A DNA stretch of 64,000 nucleotides from Mesorhizobium sp. B2-3-4 (GTDB lineage Bacteria > Pseudomonadota > Alphaproteobacteria > Rhizobiales > Rhizobiaceae), in assembly GCF_006442315.1 (NCBI RefSeq), contig NZ_VFVY01000001.1:607566-671565 (forward strand), written 5' to 3'. The notes under the pieces were generated by a model, which was not told where the DNA came from, made no database searches, and was given only the letters and a program-made list of their open reading frames with translations. Position numbers and translations under genes: made by a program. Within the stretch, counting starts at the first letter, position 1. Each line of letters starts with the position of its first letter. Shown here piece by piece: positions 1 to 9,221 of this stretch.

Positions 1-139
1 AGTCCGATCTACTCGGATCGGGTCTTGCCGCGACATGTAGCGTATTTGCCGCTGCTTTCAAACTGTCCGCCATCCCCGGCCAAACCCGTGCGCGTTCGGG
101 CCTGTTGGCTTGTTGAGCCAAGCAATGCCTCGACCTGCC

Positions 140-173
140 AGGAGCCTATTCGAGCCGGTTGCGATAGGCTCCT
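140..173. repeat. 10-bp perfect inverted repeat upstream of the first gene
   Basis: The arms at 140-149 (AGGAGCCTAT) and 164-173 are exact reverse complements, separated by 14 nt. The repeat ends 22 bp before the first start codon. It could be the terminator of a gene to the left of the window, a leader hairpin, or an operator. There is no T-run after it, so intrinsic termination is not favoured. The rest of positions 1-195 shows nothing recognisable. Confidence 0.5.
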
Positions 174-195
174 TCCCAACAATGGAATTACCGCC

Positions 196-558
196 ATGAA
201 CGACACAAGCCCGGCAAACCCGATCTACGATCCGCAGGAACTGGAGCCATCGCTGATTGCGCGCCAACATGCGGGTGATGTCGACGGCATGACGGCATTG
301 TTCGAACCGGATGCGGTGATCGACTGTGGCGATGGACAATTCGTGCGCGGCCATGAAGCCATTCGCCGCTACTATGCCGACATCACCGCCTCGGGCCGTA
401 AGTTCGCCGTCGGTGAGCAGCGTGCGGCCTTGATTTGCGGTGATCTGGCGCTGACCTCGACCCGCCTTCCGGATGGCGACGTGACGAGTGAGGTCGCGCG
501 CCGGCAAGCAGACGGATCATGGCTTTGGGTGATCGACCGCTACCGCGTCGACTGGTGA
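196..558 (+). CDS. NTF2/SnoaL-like nuclear transport factor 2 family protein
   Basis: A 120-residue protein read from the ATG at 196. The pattern is that of the SnoaL/NTF2-like cone fold: an N-terminal helix (about residues 16-35, with a motif like 'ARQHAGDVDGMTALFEPDAV'), then the stretch GREAIRRYYAD-like 'GHEAIRRYYADI' near residue 55, and a C-terminal strand ending in WVIDRYRVDW, which is typical of these proteins. Family members are small ligand-binding proteins, isomerases or uncharacterised 'DUF4440-type' proteins, so no substrate can be assigned. The reading frame stays open upstream to position 25, but those residues do not look like the family, and the ATG at 196 gives the normal length. 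The ribosome binding site is weak. It converges with the DUF982 gene on the other strand. Confidence 0.72.
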   Translation: MNDTSPANPIYDPQELEPSLIARQHAGDVDGMTALFEPDAVIDCGDGQFVRGHEAIRRYYADITASGRKFAVGEQRAALICGDLALTSTRLPDGDVTSEVARRQADGSWLWVIDRYRVDW

Positions 559-651
559 TGCGGATGCCGGGACCGCCTGGCTCGAGGCGCGAAAACCACC
601 CTCCCGCGCCCGCAACGGGCACGAACCATCATCGGCAGAACGGCACGCCGC

Positions 652-954
652 TTATCGACGCAGCGCGTGTATGCTCGCCATGCTGTTGCCGGCGATCGGC
701 AAAGCCATGTCGTCGTCCAGGAGTCGCGTAATTCGGGCAAAGCCGGTGAAGGCTTTCCTTGCTTCTTCCGCCGACATTTGGCCGGACAAGGCAGCCGCGC
801 AGCAATTCAGCGCGCATTGATAGACAGGACCGCGCCGTCCTGCTGGCCATTTACGCAAAAAAACCATGGCCTCGGCAACGCTATCGACTTCTTCTACAGG
901 GTGCCCCTGCCCGCGCGAAATCCGCACGGGTGAAAAGAAATGCAGATAGTCCAT
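652..954 (-). CDS. DUF982 domain protein
   Basis: A 100-residue protein starting at the ATG at 954, which has a good GGAGG site seven bases upstream. It matches the DUF982 pattern common in rhizobia: 'V..V.SVAEAMVFLRKWPAGRRGPVYQCALNCCAAALSGQMSAEEARKAF' (residues about 23-68), where the WP...GP..A...C..AL.G...EEAR signature is conserved. The function of the family is unknown; it is present in many paralogues in Mesorhizobium, Rhizobium and Sinorhizobium. It lies 104 bp downstream of dppF on the same strand, so it could be read from the peptide operon, but the gap is large enough for its own promoter. Confidence 0.75.
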   Translation of the reverse strand: MDYLHFFSPVRISRGQGHPVEEVDSVAEAMVFLRKWPAGRRGPVYQCALNCCAAALSGQMSAEEARKAFTGFARITRLLDDDMALPIAGNSMASIHALRR

Positions 955-1058
955 GACTTCCTCCCGATCGGTCGCGATACGCGGCCGAACCACACAAAAC
1001 GCGCCGCGACGCAGGCGGTTCCATGGCAAGTCGAATTTTTTTCGCCTGTCGGGCGAGA

Positions 1059-2084
1059 TCATCCGTGCGCGGGCAGAATCGCGGGGCTGATCGTCGGGAA
1101 ATGACACGCGACTTTGCGGCCAGGTCGATACTCAACGACCTCGGGCCGCTCCGTACGGCACCGCTCCGCCGCTATCGGACAGCGGGGATGGAACCGGCAT
1201 CCGGAAGGCGGATTGAGCGGGCTCGGCACGTCGCCGGTGAGGATAATGCGCTTGCGCGTCCCGCCGGGTGTCGTCTCGACGACAGGAACGGCCGAGATCA
1301 GCGCCTGGCTGTAGGGATGGGCGGGCGATGCGAACACCTCTTCTGCTGGTCCCTCTTCGACGATCGAGCCGAGATACATGACGGCGATACGGGTCGAGAC
1401 CTGCCGCACCACGGAAAGATCGTGGGCGATGAAGACATAGGTGAGGTTCAGCTTCTCCTGGAGGTCGGCAAGCAGGTTGACGATCTGCGCCTGCACCGAC
1501 ACGTCGAGCGCCGAGACCGGTTCGTCCAGCACGACGAGATCGGGATTGAGCGCAATCGCCCGCGCAATGCCGACGCGCTGGCGTTGCCCGCCGGAGAATT
1601 CATGGGGATAGCGCATGACATGGTCCGGCTGCAGCCCGACAAGGTCGAACAGCTCCGCAACGCGCGCGGAAATCTCGCGGGACGAAAGCTTGCCATGGAT
1701 GCGCAGCGGCTCCGCCACCAGATCGCCGACACGCCGGCGCGGATTGAGCGAGGCCGACGGGTCCTGGAAGACCATTTGCAGGCGGCGCCGCAGCGGCCTG
1801 AGTTCCGACAGCGACTTCGAGGTGATGTCGTCGCCTTCGAACAGGAGTTGACCGTCCGATATGTCGTAGAGCCTCACCAGGCAACGCGCCAGTGTGGACT
1901 TGCCGCATCCGGACTCGCCGACCAGTCCAACGGTCTCGCCGCGCCGCACCGTCAGCGACACATTGTCGACGGCATGGACGGTTCGCCTGCCCTCGGCCGA
2001 AAAGCGGGTGCCGATCGAGAAGCGCTTGCCGAGCGAGCGTGTTTCGAGGATTGGACGGTCAGTGTCGGTCATCTCTCCGCTCAT
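1059..2084 (-). CDS. dppF: Dipeptide/oligopeptide ABC transporter ATP-binding protein (DppF type)
   Basis: ATPase subunit that energises uptake of peptides through the DppB/DppC channel at the inner membrane. The protein is 341 residues from the ATG at 2084. It has Walker [10 protein letters not shown] (about 57-65), a signature loop FSGGQRQR, Walker [12 protein letters not shown], and the C-terminal Cys-rich OppF extension (GCRFHPRCP...C) typical of peptide-transporter ATPases. The start is chosen because its ATG overlaps the TGA of dppD (ATGA), showing translational coupling; the frame is open a little further upstream. It is the last clear gene of the operon. The exact peptide specificity cannot be told from sequence. 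Confidence 0.92.
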   Translation of the reverse strand: MSGEMTDTDRPILETRSLGKRFSIGTRFSAEGRRTVHAVDNVSLTVRRGETVGLVGESGCGKSTLARCLVRLYDISDGQLLFEGDDITSKSLSELRPLRRRLQMVFQDPSASLNPRRRVGDLVAEPLRIHGKLSSREISARVAELFDLVGLQPDHVMRYPHEFSGGQRQRVGIARAIALNPDLVVLDEPVSALDVSVQAQIVNLLADLQEKLNLTYVFIAHDLSVVRQVSTRIAVMYLGSIVEEGPAEEVFASPAHPYSQALISAVPVVETTPGGTRKRIILTGDVPSPLNPPSGCRFHPRCPIAAERCRTERPEVVEYRPGRKVACHFPTISPAILPAHG

Positions 2085-3040
2085 GCCTGCGCCACTCGGA
2101 AACACGCCGCCGCGTGGGTGGCGGCGCCAAGGTCAGGCTTGCCGGTCAGACAGGGCTCGTACCGGACCGGGCAGCGCGGCCCGAAGGCGCAGCCTTGCGG
2201 CAATCGCAGCAGCGATGGCGGTGACCCTGGGATGGCCGGCAGGCGACGAGGCTTCGCACCGGTCAGCGGCGGGATAGAGCCGAGCAAGGCACGCGTATAG
2301 GGGTGCTGCGGGTCGGAAAACAACTCTGTGCGGCTGCCGCGTTCGACGATGCGGCCGGCATACATGACCATCACCCGGTCAGCGAGTTCGGAGACCACGC
2401 CCATGTCATGCGTGATGAAGACGACGGCCGATTTGTGCGTTGCGCGCAGCTTGCGCACGAGATCGAGAATGCCGGCCTGCACGGTGACGTCGAGCGCGGT
2501 GGTCGGCTCGTCGGCCACCAGCAGCGCCGGGTTGCAGGACAGCGCCATCGCGATCACCGCGCGTTGGCGCATGCCGCCGGAGAGCTGGTGCGGATAGCGC
2601 GACATCGCTTCGTGCGGATTGGGAAAATTCACCTCCGCCAGCAGTTCCTCCACCCGCTCCATGGCCTTGGACTTGCTGATGTTGCGATGGGCGCGGATCT
2701 GTTCGGCGATCTGCCAGCCGATGGTGTAGACCGGTGTCAGCGCCGTCATCGGATCCTGGAAGATCATCGCGATCTCGTTGCCGCGTAGACGACGAAGCTC
2801 CCGCGCGGGCAGTCCGACCAGTTCGCGGCCCTTGTAGCGGATCGAGCCTTCGATGATGGCGTTGGGATCGGTGATGAGCCCCATCACCGCCAGCAGCGAC
2901 ACCGTCTTGCCGGAGCCGGACTCGCCCACGACGCCGAGGATTTCGCTTTCCGCGAGGTCGAAGGAAACGCCGTCGATGGCCCTCACGGGCCCGTCATCGG
3001 TCCGAAACGATACTTTGAGATCGCGCACCGACAATATCAT
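2081..3040 (-). CDS. dppD: Dipeptide/oligopeptide ABC transporter ATP-binding protein (DppD type)
   Basis: First ATPase subunit of the peptide importer, 319 residues. Walker A is GESGSGKT (about 39-46), the signature is LSGGMRQR, Walker B is LLVADEPTTALD, and the C-terminal oligopeptide-transporter extension (GCAFGPRCPVR..PC) is present. The gene overlaps dppB upstream by four bases (ATGA) and dppF downstream by four bases. DppD and DppF form the cytoplasmic heterodimer that hydrolyses ATP. This arrangement of two different ATPases is standard for the Dpp/Opp family. Confidence 0.93.
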   Translation of the reverse strand: MILSVRDLKVSFRTDDGPVRAIDGVSFDLAESEILGVVGESGSGKTVSLLAVMGLITDPNAIIEGSIRYKGRELVGLPARELRRLRGNEIAMIFQDPMTALTPVYTIGWQIAEQIRAHRNISKSKAMERVEELLAEVNFPNPHEAMSRYPHQLSGGMRQRAVIAMALSCNPALLVADEPTTALDVTVQAGILDLVRKLRATHKSAVVFITHDMGVVSELADRVMVMYAGRIVERGSRTELFSDPQHPYTRALLGSIPPLTGAKPRRLPAIPGSPPSLLRLPQGCAFGPRCPVRYEPCLTGKPDLGAATHAAACFRVAQA

Positions 3041-4008
3041 GATGTCCTCAGGCGCGGATCGAGAAGGATGTAGACGAAATCGACGACGGCGTTGGCGACC
3101 ACCACGAACATGGACGCGTACATCACCGTCGCCATGATCATCGGCAGGTCGAGGTTCTGCAGCGCGTCATAGGTGAGCTTGCCGATGCCGTGCAGTCCGA
3201 ACACCACTTCGGTCAAAAGCGCCGAGCCGCCCACCAGCGCGCCGAAGTCGAGGCCGAACAGCGTGACGAAGGCGATGAGCGACGTGCGCAAGGCATGGCG
3301 CAGCAGGATGCGGGTCTCCGACAGGCCCTTGGCCCGGGCGGTGCGGATATAATCTTCCTGCATCGATTCAATGATCGCCGCGCGCAAGACGCGCCCGTAG
3401 ATGCCGATATAGAGGATGGCCAGCGTGATCCAGGGAATGACCAGCGTCAGGAACCAACCTTTCGGATCGTCGGAGAAATTCTTGTAGCCAAGCGGCGGCA
3501 CCCAGGAGAATGCCCAGCTATCGTGGTAGCGGCTCTGGGTGATCAGGTTCATCACCTCCCCCAGCCAGTAGACCGGCATGGAAATACCGAGCAATCCCAA
3601 CGCCATCAGCAGCCGGTCCAGCCAACTGTCGCGCGTTGCGGCGGCAACGATGCCGATGACGATTGAAACGACCACCCACAGGATCGCGGCCCCGAACACC
3701 AGCGAGAGGGTGACCGGAATTGAATCCATCACCGCCGGCACCACCTTCCAGCCGCGATTGACGAAGGAGGTCAGGTCTCCCGTGACGAAGATTTTCTCCA
3801 TCATCGTCACATATTGCACATAGAGCGGCCGGTCGAAGCCGAAGCTGTGACGCACCGCTTCCAGCACTTCGGGCGACGCGTTGCGGCCCGCGATGCGGGC
3901 GGCGGGGTCGGCGCCCGGCGTCGCGAAGAAAATCAGGAACACGATGACCGAAATGCCGAACATCACGAACAGCATCTGACCGAAGCGGCGCAGGATGGCG
4001 TAGATCAT
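3037..4008 (-). CDS. dppB: Dipeptide ABC transporter permease (DppB type)
   Basis: Integral membrane subunit of the peptide importer, 323 residues with about six hydrophobic segments. The N-terminus MIYAILRRFGQMLFVMFGISVIVFLIF is the characteristic DppB start (one helix before a large periplasmic loop), and the EAA-loop region near residues 215-235 contains RTARAKGLSE, the contact site for the ATPases. Its ATG shares one base with the dppC stop (TGATG). It pairs with DppC to form the membrane channel. Confidence 0.92.
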   Translation of the reverse strand: MIYAILRRFGQMLFVMFGISVIVFLIFFATPGADPAARIAGRNASPEVLEAVRHSFGFDRPLYVQYVTMMEKIFVTGDLTSFVNRGWKVVPAVMDSIPVTLSLVFGAAILWVVVSIVIGIVAAATRDSWLDRLLMALGLLGISMPVYWLGEVMNLITQSRYHDSWAFSWVPPLGYKNFSDDPKGWFLTLVIPWITLAILYIGIYGRVLRAAIIESMQEDYIRTARAKGLSETRILLRHALRTSLIAFVTLFGLDFGALVGGSALLTEVVFGLHGIGKLTYDALQNLDLPMIMATVMYASMFVVVANAVVDFVYILLDPRLRTS

Positions 4009-5024
4009 CAGTCGCGCCCCAGCCGAACCTTGGAGCGCGGGTCGAGCGCGTCACGCAGCCCGTCGCCGAAGACGTTGAGCGCCATGACGGAGACAGCGAT
4101 CGCCAGACCCGGCGCCAGCGCCACAAGCGGCCTGGTGTAAAGCAGCGCCTGCCCGTCCTGAATGATGGTTCCCCAGCTCGCCGCGGGTGGCTGGACGCCG
4201 ATCGACAGGAAGGAAAGTGCTGATTCCGTCAGCATGTTCAGCGCCATCATCAACGGGATGAAGACAATGAGCGTGGTGGTGATGTTGGGCAGGATGTCGC
4301 GCCACAGGATCCGTGATCCCGGAACGCCCAAATTGATCGAGGCCATGACGAATTCGCTGTGGCGCAGTGACAGGACCTGCCCGCGTATCGGACGCGCCAC
4401 GTAAGGCACGTAGACGATGCCGATGATGATGACCGGCAGCCACAGGCTGCCGGACTCGATCTCGATCGGTCCGATCGAAATGCCTTGCGCGATGGTGACG
4501 ATGGAGAGGGAAATCGCCAGGAGATAGATCGGGAACGCCCACAGCACGTCCAGGAAGCGCGACAGCACCGTGTCGGTGATGCCGCCGAAATAGCCGGCGA
4601 CCAGTCCCGCCGCCGTGCCGAGGACCAGGGTGAAGATGGTGGCGGCTCCCGAGATCAGCAGCGAACTCAGCCCGCCATAGAGCATCCGCGCCATGACATC
4701 GCGCCCTTGGCTGTCGGCGCCGAGGAAATAGTTGCCGAGCCGCCAGGTCGGGCCGATGGGCGTGTAGCCAAGCCCGAGCCCTTCGGTCGATTGTTCCATC
4801 ACCGGAACGTCGACGCCGTCGATCTGGATGACGGCGTCGAGCGTCGAGGCGAAGGGGTCTGTACCAGCCCATTTCGCGTAGAGAGGCGCGCTGAAACAGG
4901 CAAGGACAATGAGGAGGAACACGGCCAGGGACGCCATGGCGGCCCTGTTTCTTGCCAGCTTCGCAAACGCGACGGCCCAGGGCCCCCGCGTCCTGCGCGG
5001 CATGGCAGCGACTTGGTTCGACAC
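4008..5024 (-). CDS. dppC: Dipeptide ABC transporter permease (DppC type)
   Basis: Second membrane subunit of the peptide importer, 338 residues. It has the DppC layout: a short cytoplasmic N-terminus, a first helix at about residues 25-50, a periplasmic region with LGADSQGRDVMARMLYG (the 'GTD.QGRD...R...G' hallmark), and further helices; the EAA loop contains SINLGVPGSRILWRDILPN. It lies 57 bp after dppA, and that gap is filled by short tandem repeats described separately. It is translationally coupled to dppB downstream. Confidence 0.92.
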   Translation of the reverse strand: MSNQVAAMPRRTRGPWAVAFAKLARNRAAMASLAVFLLIVLACFSAPLYAKWAGTDPFASTLDAVIQIDGVDVPVMEQSTEGLGLGYTPIGPTWRLGNYFLGADSQGRDVMARMLYGGLSSLLISGAATIFTLVLGTAAGLVAGYFGGITDTVLSRFLDVLWAFPIYLLAISLSIVTIAQGISIGPIEIESGSLWLPVIIIGIVYVPYVARPIRGQVLSLRHSEFVMASINLGVPGSRILWRDILPNITTTLIVFIPLMMALNMLTESALSFLSIGVQPPAASWGTIIQDGQALLYTRPLVALAPGLAIAVSVMALNVFGDGLRDALDPRSKVRLGRD

Positions 5025-5047
5025 GGGACGTGCCCCTCCGCGGTTCG

Positions 5048-5095
5048 TTACTGCACCCAGGCCATTACTGTACCCAGGCCATTACTGCACCCAAG
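5048..5095. repeat. Three 17-bp tandem copies of the dppA stop-codon region
   Basis: The unit TTACTGCACCCAGGCCA is repeated with a period of 17 bp at 5048, 5065 and 5082; the copies differ by one or two bases. The copy at 5082 contains the dppA stop codon and its last codons (WVQ-stop); the other two lie in the 57-bp dppA-dppC spacer. It looks like slippage or local duplication of the gene end. Whether it affects dppC expression is unknown. Confidence 0.8.
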
Positions 5096-6743
5096 ACTGG
5101 GTGATCATCCAGTTGAACTGCCGGTTGAACTTGAAATTGCCCACACGCTTGCTGACGAAGTCAAGCCGCTTGGGGGTGAAGAGGCCGACGGCCGGCGCCT
5201 TGTCGGTGACCTGCTTGTCGATCTCAGCCCACATCTTGTCGGCGGCTTTCTGGTCGGTCACGCCGAGGTCCAGCGCCTTCTGCATCTTGGCGTCGATATC
5301 CTTGTCGCAGAAGCCGGCGATGTTGATCGAAGCGTCCGAGCCCTCGCGGAACGAGGCGCAGCTGAACAGGATGTTCAGGAAGTCCGAGGCCGCGGGATAG
5401 TCCTTGTACCACTGGGTGACGGACATCTGCACCTTGTTGCTGGTGTTCTGGATGTAGGTGAACTGGATGTTGGACGAGATCGGCTTGACGTCGGCGGCGT
5501 AGCCGATGCTGGTCAGCACGCTCTGCAGATAGACGCCGATCGACCGCGAAATGGCGGTATCCTCGACGATGATGGTCACCTTCTGGCCCTTGGTGCCGGA
5601 TTCCTCGACCAGCTGCTTGGCCTTGTCGAGGTCAGGCGCCGACCATTTGGCGCCGGGGTTCTTGGTGAAGGGACAGTAGTCCTCGTGCCCGGGGAAGTCC
5701 GGAGGCAGGACCTGGCAGACCGGCGAGGCAAGCACCTTGCCGCCGAACAGCTTGACCAGCGTGTTGCGGTCGACCGCGTAGGCAACGGCCTGGCGCGCCT
5801 TTTCATTGTCGAACGGAGCAAGGCGGTTGTTGAGCGGCGCATACCACCATGCCGAGAGCGGCGAGATGTGGAGCTGGTCCATGGACTTGGTGCCGAGCTC
5901 GCCAAGGCGGTCGCTGGGCAGCGCGTCGAACATCCAGTCGGCTTCGCCGTTCTGGATCGCGGTGACGGCGGCCTCCTCGGACAGGCCGAAATCGTACTGG
6001 ACGACATCGGGATAACCGTCCGGCTGGGCTTCCTCGCTCCACTGTTTGAAGTTCGGATTGCGGGTCACCGTCATGCCCTTGTTGGGGTCGAAGGCGGAGA
6101 TCATGTAGGCGCCGGTGCTGGGGATGGGCTTGGAGCCCATGTCTTCGGCGGGCGTGTCGGCCGGCAGGACCACGGCATGCGGCAAGGCAAGCTTGTAGAG
6201 AATCTCGGCATCCGGCTTGGTCAGGTTCAACGTGATGGTGCCGGCCGCTTCGTCGCCGACGATGCCGCCTTCCAGCGTGCAGCTCTTGGTGTCGGCAAGG
6301 CATTTGTCGGCGCCGACGATGCCGGCATAGAAGGTGCCCGAGGTCGGACCGGAGACCTTGAAGATGCGCTGGAAGGAGGCAACGACGTCCTTCACGCCGA
6401 GATCCTTGCCGTCGGAGAATTTGATGCCCTTGCGCAGCTTGAAGGTGAAAGTCTTGCCATCATTGGTGACGGCAGGCAGCGTCTCGGCAAGGTCCGGGAC
6501 GATGGTGAAGCCGTCCATGCCCTCTGCCTTGCGGAAGGCGACCAGCCCGTCATAGATCGGCTGGTACATCTGCCAGCCCTGGTCGGTGTAGTTGATGTGC
6601 GGATCGAGCGTTCCCGCCGCCGAACGGGCGAGCAGCCGGATGGTGCCGCCGCGATGTTCCTTGAGATATTCGGCCTGCGCCGGGGTCAGCCACATGCCGG
6701 CCAGCAATGCCGCGGCCGACGCCGCCAAAAGCAGTTTCTTCAT
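5082..6743 (-). CDS. dppA: Peptide ABC transporter substrate-binding protein (SBP family 5, DppA type)
   Basis: Periplasmic receptor of the peptide importer, 553 residues. Residues 1-24 are a clear signal peptide (MKKLLLAASAAALLAG...AQA). The mature part has the family-5 pattern: 'GGTIRLLARSAAGTLDPHINYTDQGWQMYQPIYDGLVAF' at the start, 'LRKGIKFSDGKDLGVKDVVASFQRI' near residue 105, and 'NEKARQAVAYAVDRNTLVKLFGG' near residue 310. The start has a GGGGAA site nine bases upstream. It lies 18 bp after the iminopeptidase-like gene. The ligand is probably a peptide, given the neighbours, but family-5 receptors also bind nickel, haem or sugars. Confidence 0.9.
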   Translation of the reverse strand: MKKLLLAASAAALLAGMWLTPAQAEYLKEHRGGTIRLLARSAAGTLDPHINYTDQGWQMYQPIYDGLVAFRKAEGMDGFTIVPDLAETLPAVTNDGKTFTFKLRKGIKFSDGKDLGVKDVVASFQRIFKVSGPTSGTFYAGIVGADKCLADTKSCTLEGGIVGDEAAGTITLNLTKPDAEILYKLALPHAVVLPADTPAEDMGSKPIPSTGAYMISAFDPNKGMTVTRNPNFKQWSEEAQPDGYPDVVQYDFGLSEEAAVTAIQNGEADWMFDALPSDRLGELGTKSMDQLHISPLSAWWYAPLNNRLAPFDNEKARQAVAYAVDRNTLVKLFGGKVLASPVCQVLPPDFPGHEDYCPFTKNPGAKWSAPDLDKAKQLVEESGTKGQKVTIIVEDTAISRSIGVYLQSVLTSIGYAADVKPISSNIQFTYIQNTSNKVQMSVTQWYKDYPAASDFLNILFSCASFREGSDASINIAGFCDKDIDAKMQKALDLGVTDQKAADKMWAEIDKQVTDKAPAVGLFTPKRLDFVSKRVGNFKFNRQFNWMITQSWVQ

Positions 6744-6761
6744 GTCGTTATTCCCCTTTTC

Positions 6762-7667
6762 TCAGTTGTCGTTGTCGTCCAGGAAGTCTCCCGCCACCCG
6801 CATGCACAGATCCTGCTCTTCGACATGCGGCATATGGCTGGAATGCTCGAATATCTGCCAGCGCGATCCCTTGATGCCGTCCTTGAAGGGCTGCACGGTC
6901 GCGGGCGTGGCCTCGTCGTAACGGCCCGAGATGATCAGCGTTGGAACATCGATGGCGGGCAAGCGGTCGATGATGCTCCAGCTTTTCAGCGTGCCGATGA
7001 CGTGAAATTCGTTGGGCCCGTTCATGACGTTGTAGACGGTCGGATTGCGTACGACCTGGGCGAAGGTCTCCGTCACCTCGGGCGGGAACGGAACGACCCG
7101 GCAGACATGCCGTTCGTAAAACACCATGGTCGCGGCCTGATAGGCGGCATCGTCCGTCGTGCCGGCCTGTTCGTGCCGGGTCAGCGTCTCCTGCACATCA
7201 ATGGGCAGGTCGGCGCGCAAGCGGTTGGCCTCTTCCACCCAAAGTTTCATGGAAGCCGGTGAATTGGCGATGGTGAGCGACTTCAGGCCCTTCGGCCGCG
7301 TCACCCCGTACTCGGCGCCCAACATACCGCCCCAGCTTTGCCCCAGCACATGGAAGCCGCCGCGGATGCCGAGATGGTCGACGAGATTTTCAAGCTCGTC
7401 GATGAACAGCCTTGGTGTCCAGAAATCGGCGCCCTTGCCCGGCAGCAAGGTGGAGTTGCCGCAACCCAACTGGTCGTAGTGGATGACGGCGCGGCCTGTC
7501 CGGGCAAGGAGCTTGTAGGCATCGACGTAGTTGTGGGCAGCGCCGGGCCCGCCGTGCAGGATAACGACGGGAGACTTGGCTGCATCGAGCTCGCCGCTGA
7601 CGCGATACCAGGTTTCGTAGTCGCCGAAGCCGGCACGTCCTTCCCTGGTGGCTATTTCCGATGACAT
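6762..7667 (-). CDS. Proline-iminopeptidase-like alpha/beta hydrolase
   Basis: Cytoplasmic alpha/beta-hydrolase of 301 residues, close to the proline iminopeptidase / L-amino-acid amidase group (peptidase family S33). The oxyanion region is VVILHGGPGAAHNY (about 35-48), the nucleophile elbow is GQSWGG (about 110), the acid is in ISGRYDEATP and the catalytic His is in EHSSHMPHVE near the C-terminus. The family releases N-terminal residues, often proline, from short peptides. The start at 7667 is chosen because AGGAGA lies six bases upstream; the frame continues further but without a good site. It sits between an aminopeptidase and the Dpp importer, so it probably processes imported peptides. 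Confidence 0.85.
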   Translation of the reverse strand: MSSEIATREGRAGFGDYETWYRVSGELDAAKSPVVILHGGPGAAHNYVDAYKLLARTGRAVIHYDQLGCGNSTLLPGKGADFWTPRLFIDELENLVDHLGIRGGFHVLGQSWGGMLGAEYGVTRPKGLKSLTIANSPASMKLWVEEANRLRADLPIDVQETLTRHEQAGTTDDAAYQAATMVFYERHVCRVVPFPPEVTETFAQVVRNPTVYNVMNGPNEFHVIGTLKSWSIIDRLPAIDVPTLIISGRYDEATPATVQPFKDGIKGSRWQIFEHSSHMPHVEEQDLCMRVAGDFLDDNDN

Positions 7668-7706
7668 TCCGATCTCCTGACCGTTTGAAGACATGCCGCT
7701 GGTCAC

Positions 7707-9221
7707 CTAGTTTGCAACCCGGCTGGTTCGAACCCACTCTTCCAGCATTTGCACGCCGAATGCGGTGGCGCCTTCCCGGCCAAGGGGCTGATCCTTGTCG
7801 GTCAGTTCCTTGCCGGCGATGTCGAGATGCACCCAGGGGCGGTCTTCCGTGAAATGGCGCAGGAACGCCGCGGCGTAGGGCGCGTCGCCGTCTTCCATGT
7901 CCTTGGCGTGATGCCTGATGTCGGCGAACGGCGATTGCAGCCCTTCGTCATAGGCCCGGTCGAGCGGCAATTGCCAGAACCGCTCGCCGACCTTCTCTCC
8001 GGCCGCGATCATCCGTGAGGCGATGGCATCGTCGGTGCTGAAAAGGCCGGCAAATACCGATCCGAGCCCCCGCATCACAGAATAGGTCAAGGTGGCGAGG
8101 TCGACGACAACCGACGGGTTGAAGCGCGAGGCGGCATAGTAGAGGCAGTCGGCCAGGATCAGCCGTCCTTCGGCATCCGTGTCGAACACCTCCACCGTCT
8201 GCCCGGACGCTGTCGTGATGATGTCGCGCGGCTTGAGCGCGGTGCCCGATGGCATGTTCTCGGCAATGCCGAGCACGCCGACGACATGCACCGGGCTGCC
8301 TTGCCGGGCCAGCGCGATGAGCAGGCCGACCACCGCGGCCGCACCGCCCATGTCCGCCTTCATGTCGAACATCTGCTCGCCGCGCTTTATGCACAGGCCG
8401 CCGGAATCAAAGCACACGCCCTTGCCGACGAAAGCCATGGGCTGTGCGGGAGCGCCCTTGCCGCGATAGCGCAGCACCGCAACACGCGGCGGCCGCACCG
8501 AACCCGATCCTACCGCCAGGATCGCGTTCATGCCTAATTCCCTGAGCCTTGCCGTATCGAGGATCTCGACATCGATGCCGGCTTCACGCAACGGCTCCAG
8601 ATGATCGTGGAAATTGTCGGGATGCAGATGATTGGGCGGCAGGTTGACCAGGGTGCGCGCATATTCGACGCCGTCGGCGATGGCATTGATCCGCGCCAGC
8701 GCCGCATTCAGCTCCTGGCCGCCGGCCCCGACCAGTTGCACCCGCAGGGTCCGATCGGCGCCCGCTCCGGCGCGCCGGTTGCGCATGTCGAACCGATAGC
8801 GCCGCAGCCGCATGCCGAGCGCGACCCGGGCCAGGATTTCCGCCCCGGGCAGTTCGACGCCCGAGACAGGATCGAGGACCAGGGTCGCCGCGCATTCACC
8901 TTTGGCCTCCAGATGCGCCGCCAGCGCACCGCCGGCGCATGCCAGGGAAAGTGCGGTGACGGCATCGGCCTTGCCCAGCGCCAACACGATCACGCGCCGG
9001 GCCGGCACGGCCCGCGGTGTGATGAGATCGATGCAGGCGCCTGATTCAGCAAGGACGGTCGCGTCCGAACAGGCACGCGAGAGTGCACCTCCCGTTTCGG
9101 TATCCAGTGCCGCTGCCCGCGGGCCAAAGCCTGCCTGGGCAGTCTGCAAGATCACGACGACGGAGGTTTCCGCGGAAATCTCGTCCGCCGTTTCAAAGAC
9201 CGGCACTGGCGATTGAGGCAT
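7707..9221 (-). CDS. Leucyl aminopeptidase family protein (peptidase M17)
   Basis: Cytosolic two-metal aminopeptidase, 504 residues from the ATG at 9221, which follows GAGGAGGA. The C-terminal catalytic domain carries the M17 hallmarks: GKGVCFDSGG with the catalytic/metal-binding lysine and aspartate at about 266-275, FDMKADMGGAAAV with further metal ligands, and DTDAEGRLILAD (about 347-358), the M17 signature. The N-terminal domain (1-160) is weakly conserved, as usual in this family. It is the first gene of the peptide operon and would cleave N-terminal residues from peptides brought in by DppABCDF. Confidence 0.9.
   Translation of the reverse strand: MPQSPVPVFETADEISAETSVVVILQTAQAGFGPRAAALDTETGGALSRACSDATVLAESGACIDLITPRAVPARRVIVLALGKADAVTALSLACAGGALAAHLEAKGECAATLVLDPVSGVELPGAEILARVALGMRLRRYRFDMRNRRAGAGADRTLRVQLVGAGGQELNAALARINAIADGVEYARTLVNLPPNHLHPDNFHDHLEPLREAGIDVEILDTARLRELGMNAILAVGSGSVRPPRVAVLRYRGKGAPAQPMAFVGKGVCFDSGGLCIKRGEQMFDMKADMGGAAAVVGLLIALARQGSPVHVVGVLGIAENMPSGTALKPRDIITTASGQTVEVFDTDAEGRLILADCLYYAASRFNPSVVVDLATLTYSVMRGLGSVFAGLFSTDDAIASRMIAAGEKVGERFWQLPLDRAYDEGLQSPFADIRHHAKDMEDGDAPYAAAFLRHFTEDRPWVHLDIAGKELTDKDQPLGREGATAFGVQMLEEWVRTSRVAN

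Noticed and set aside
1023..2300. A 425-codon plus-strand frame opposite dppF
   Set aside because: Antisense to a clear ABC ATPase with all motifs intact; no independent evidence of coding.
4485..7262. A 925-codon open frame on the plus strand across dppA and the iminopeptidase gene
   Set aside because: It is antisense to well-supported genes. Its composition is Arg/Gly/His/Val-rich without family motifs, a usual artefact of high-GC codon bias.
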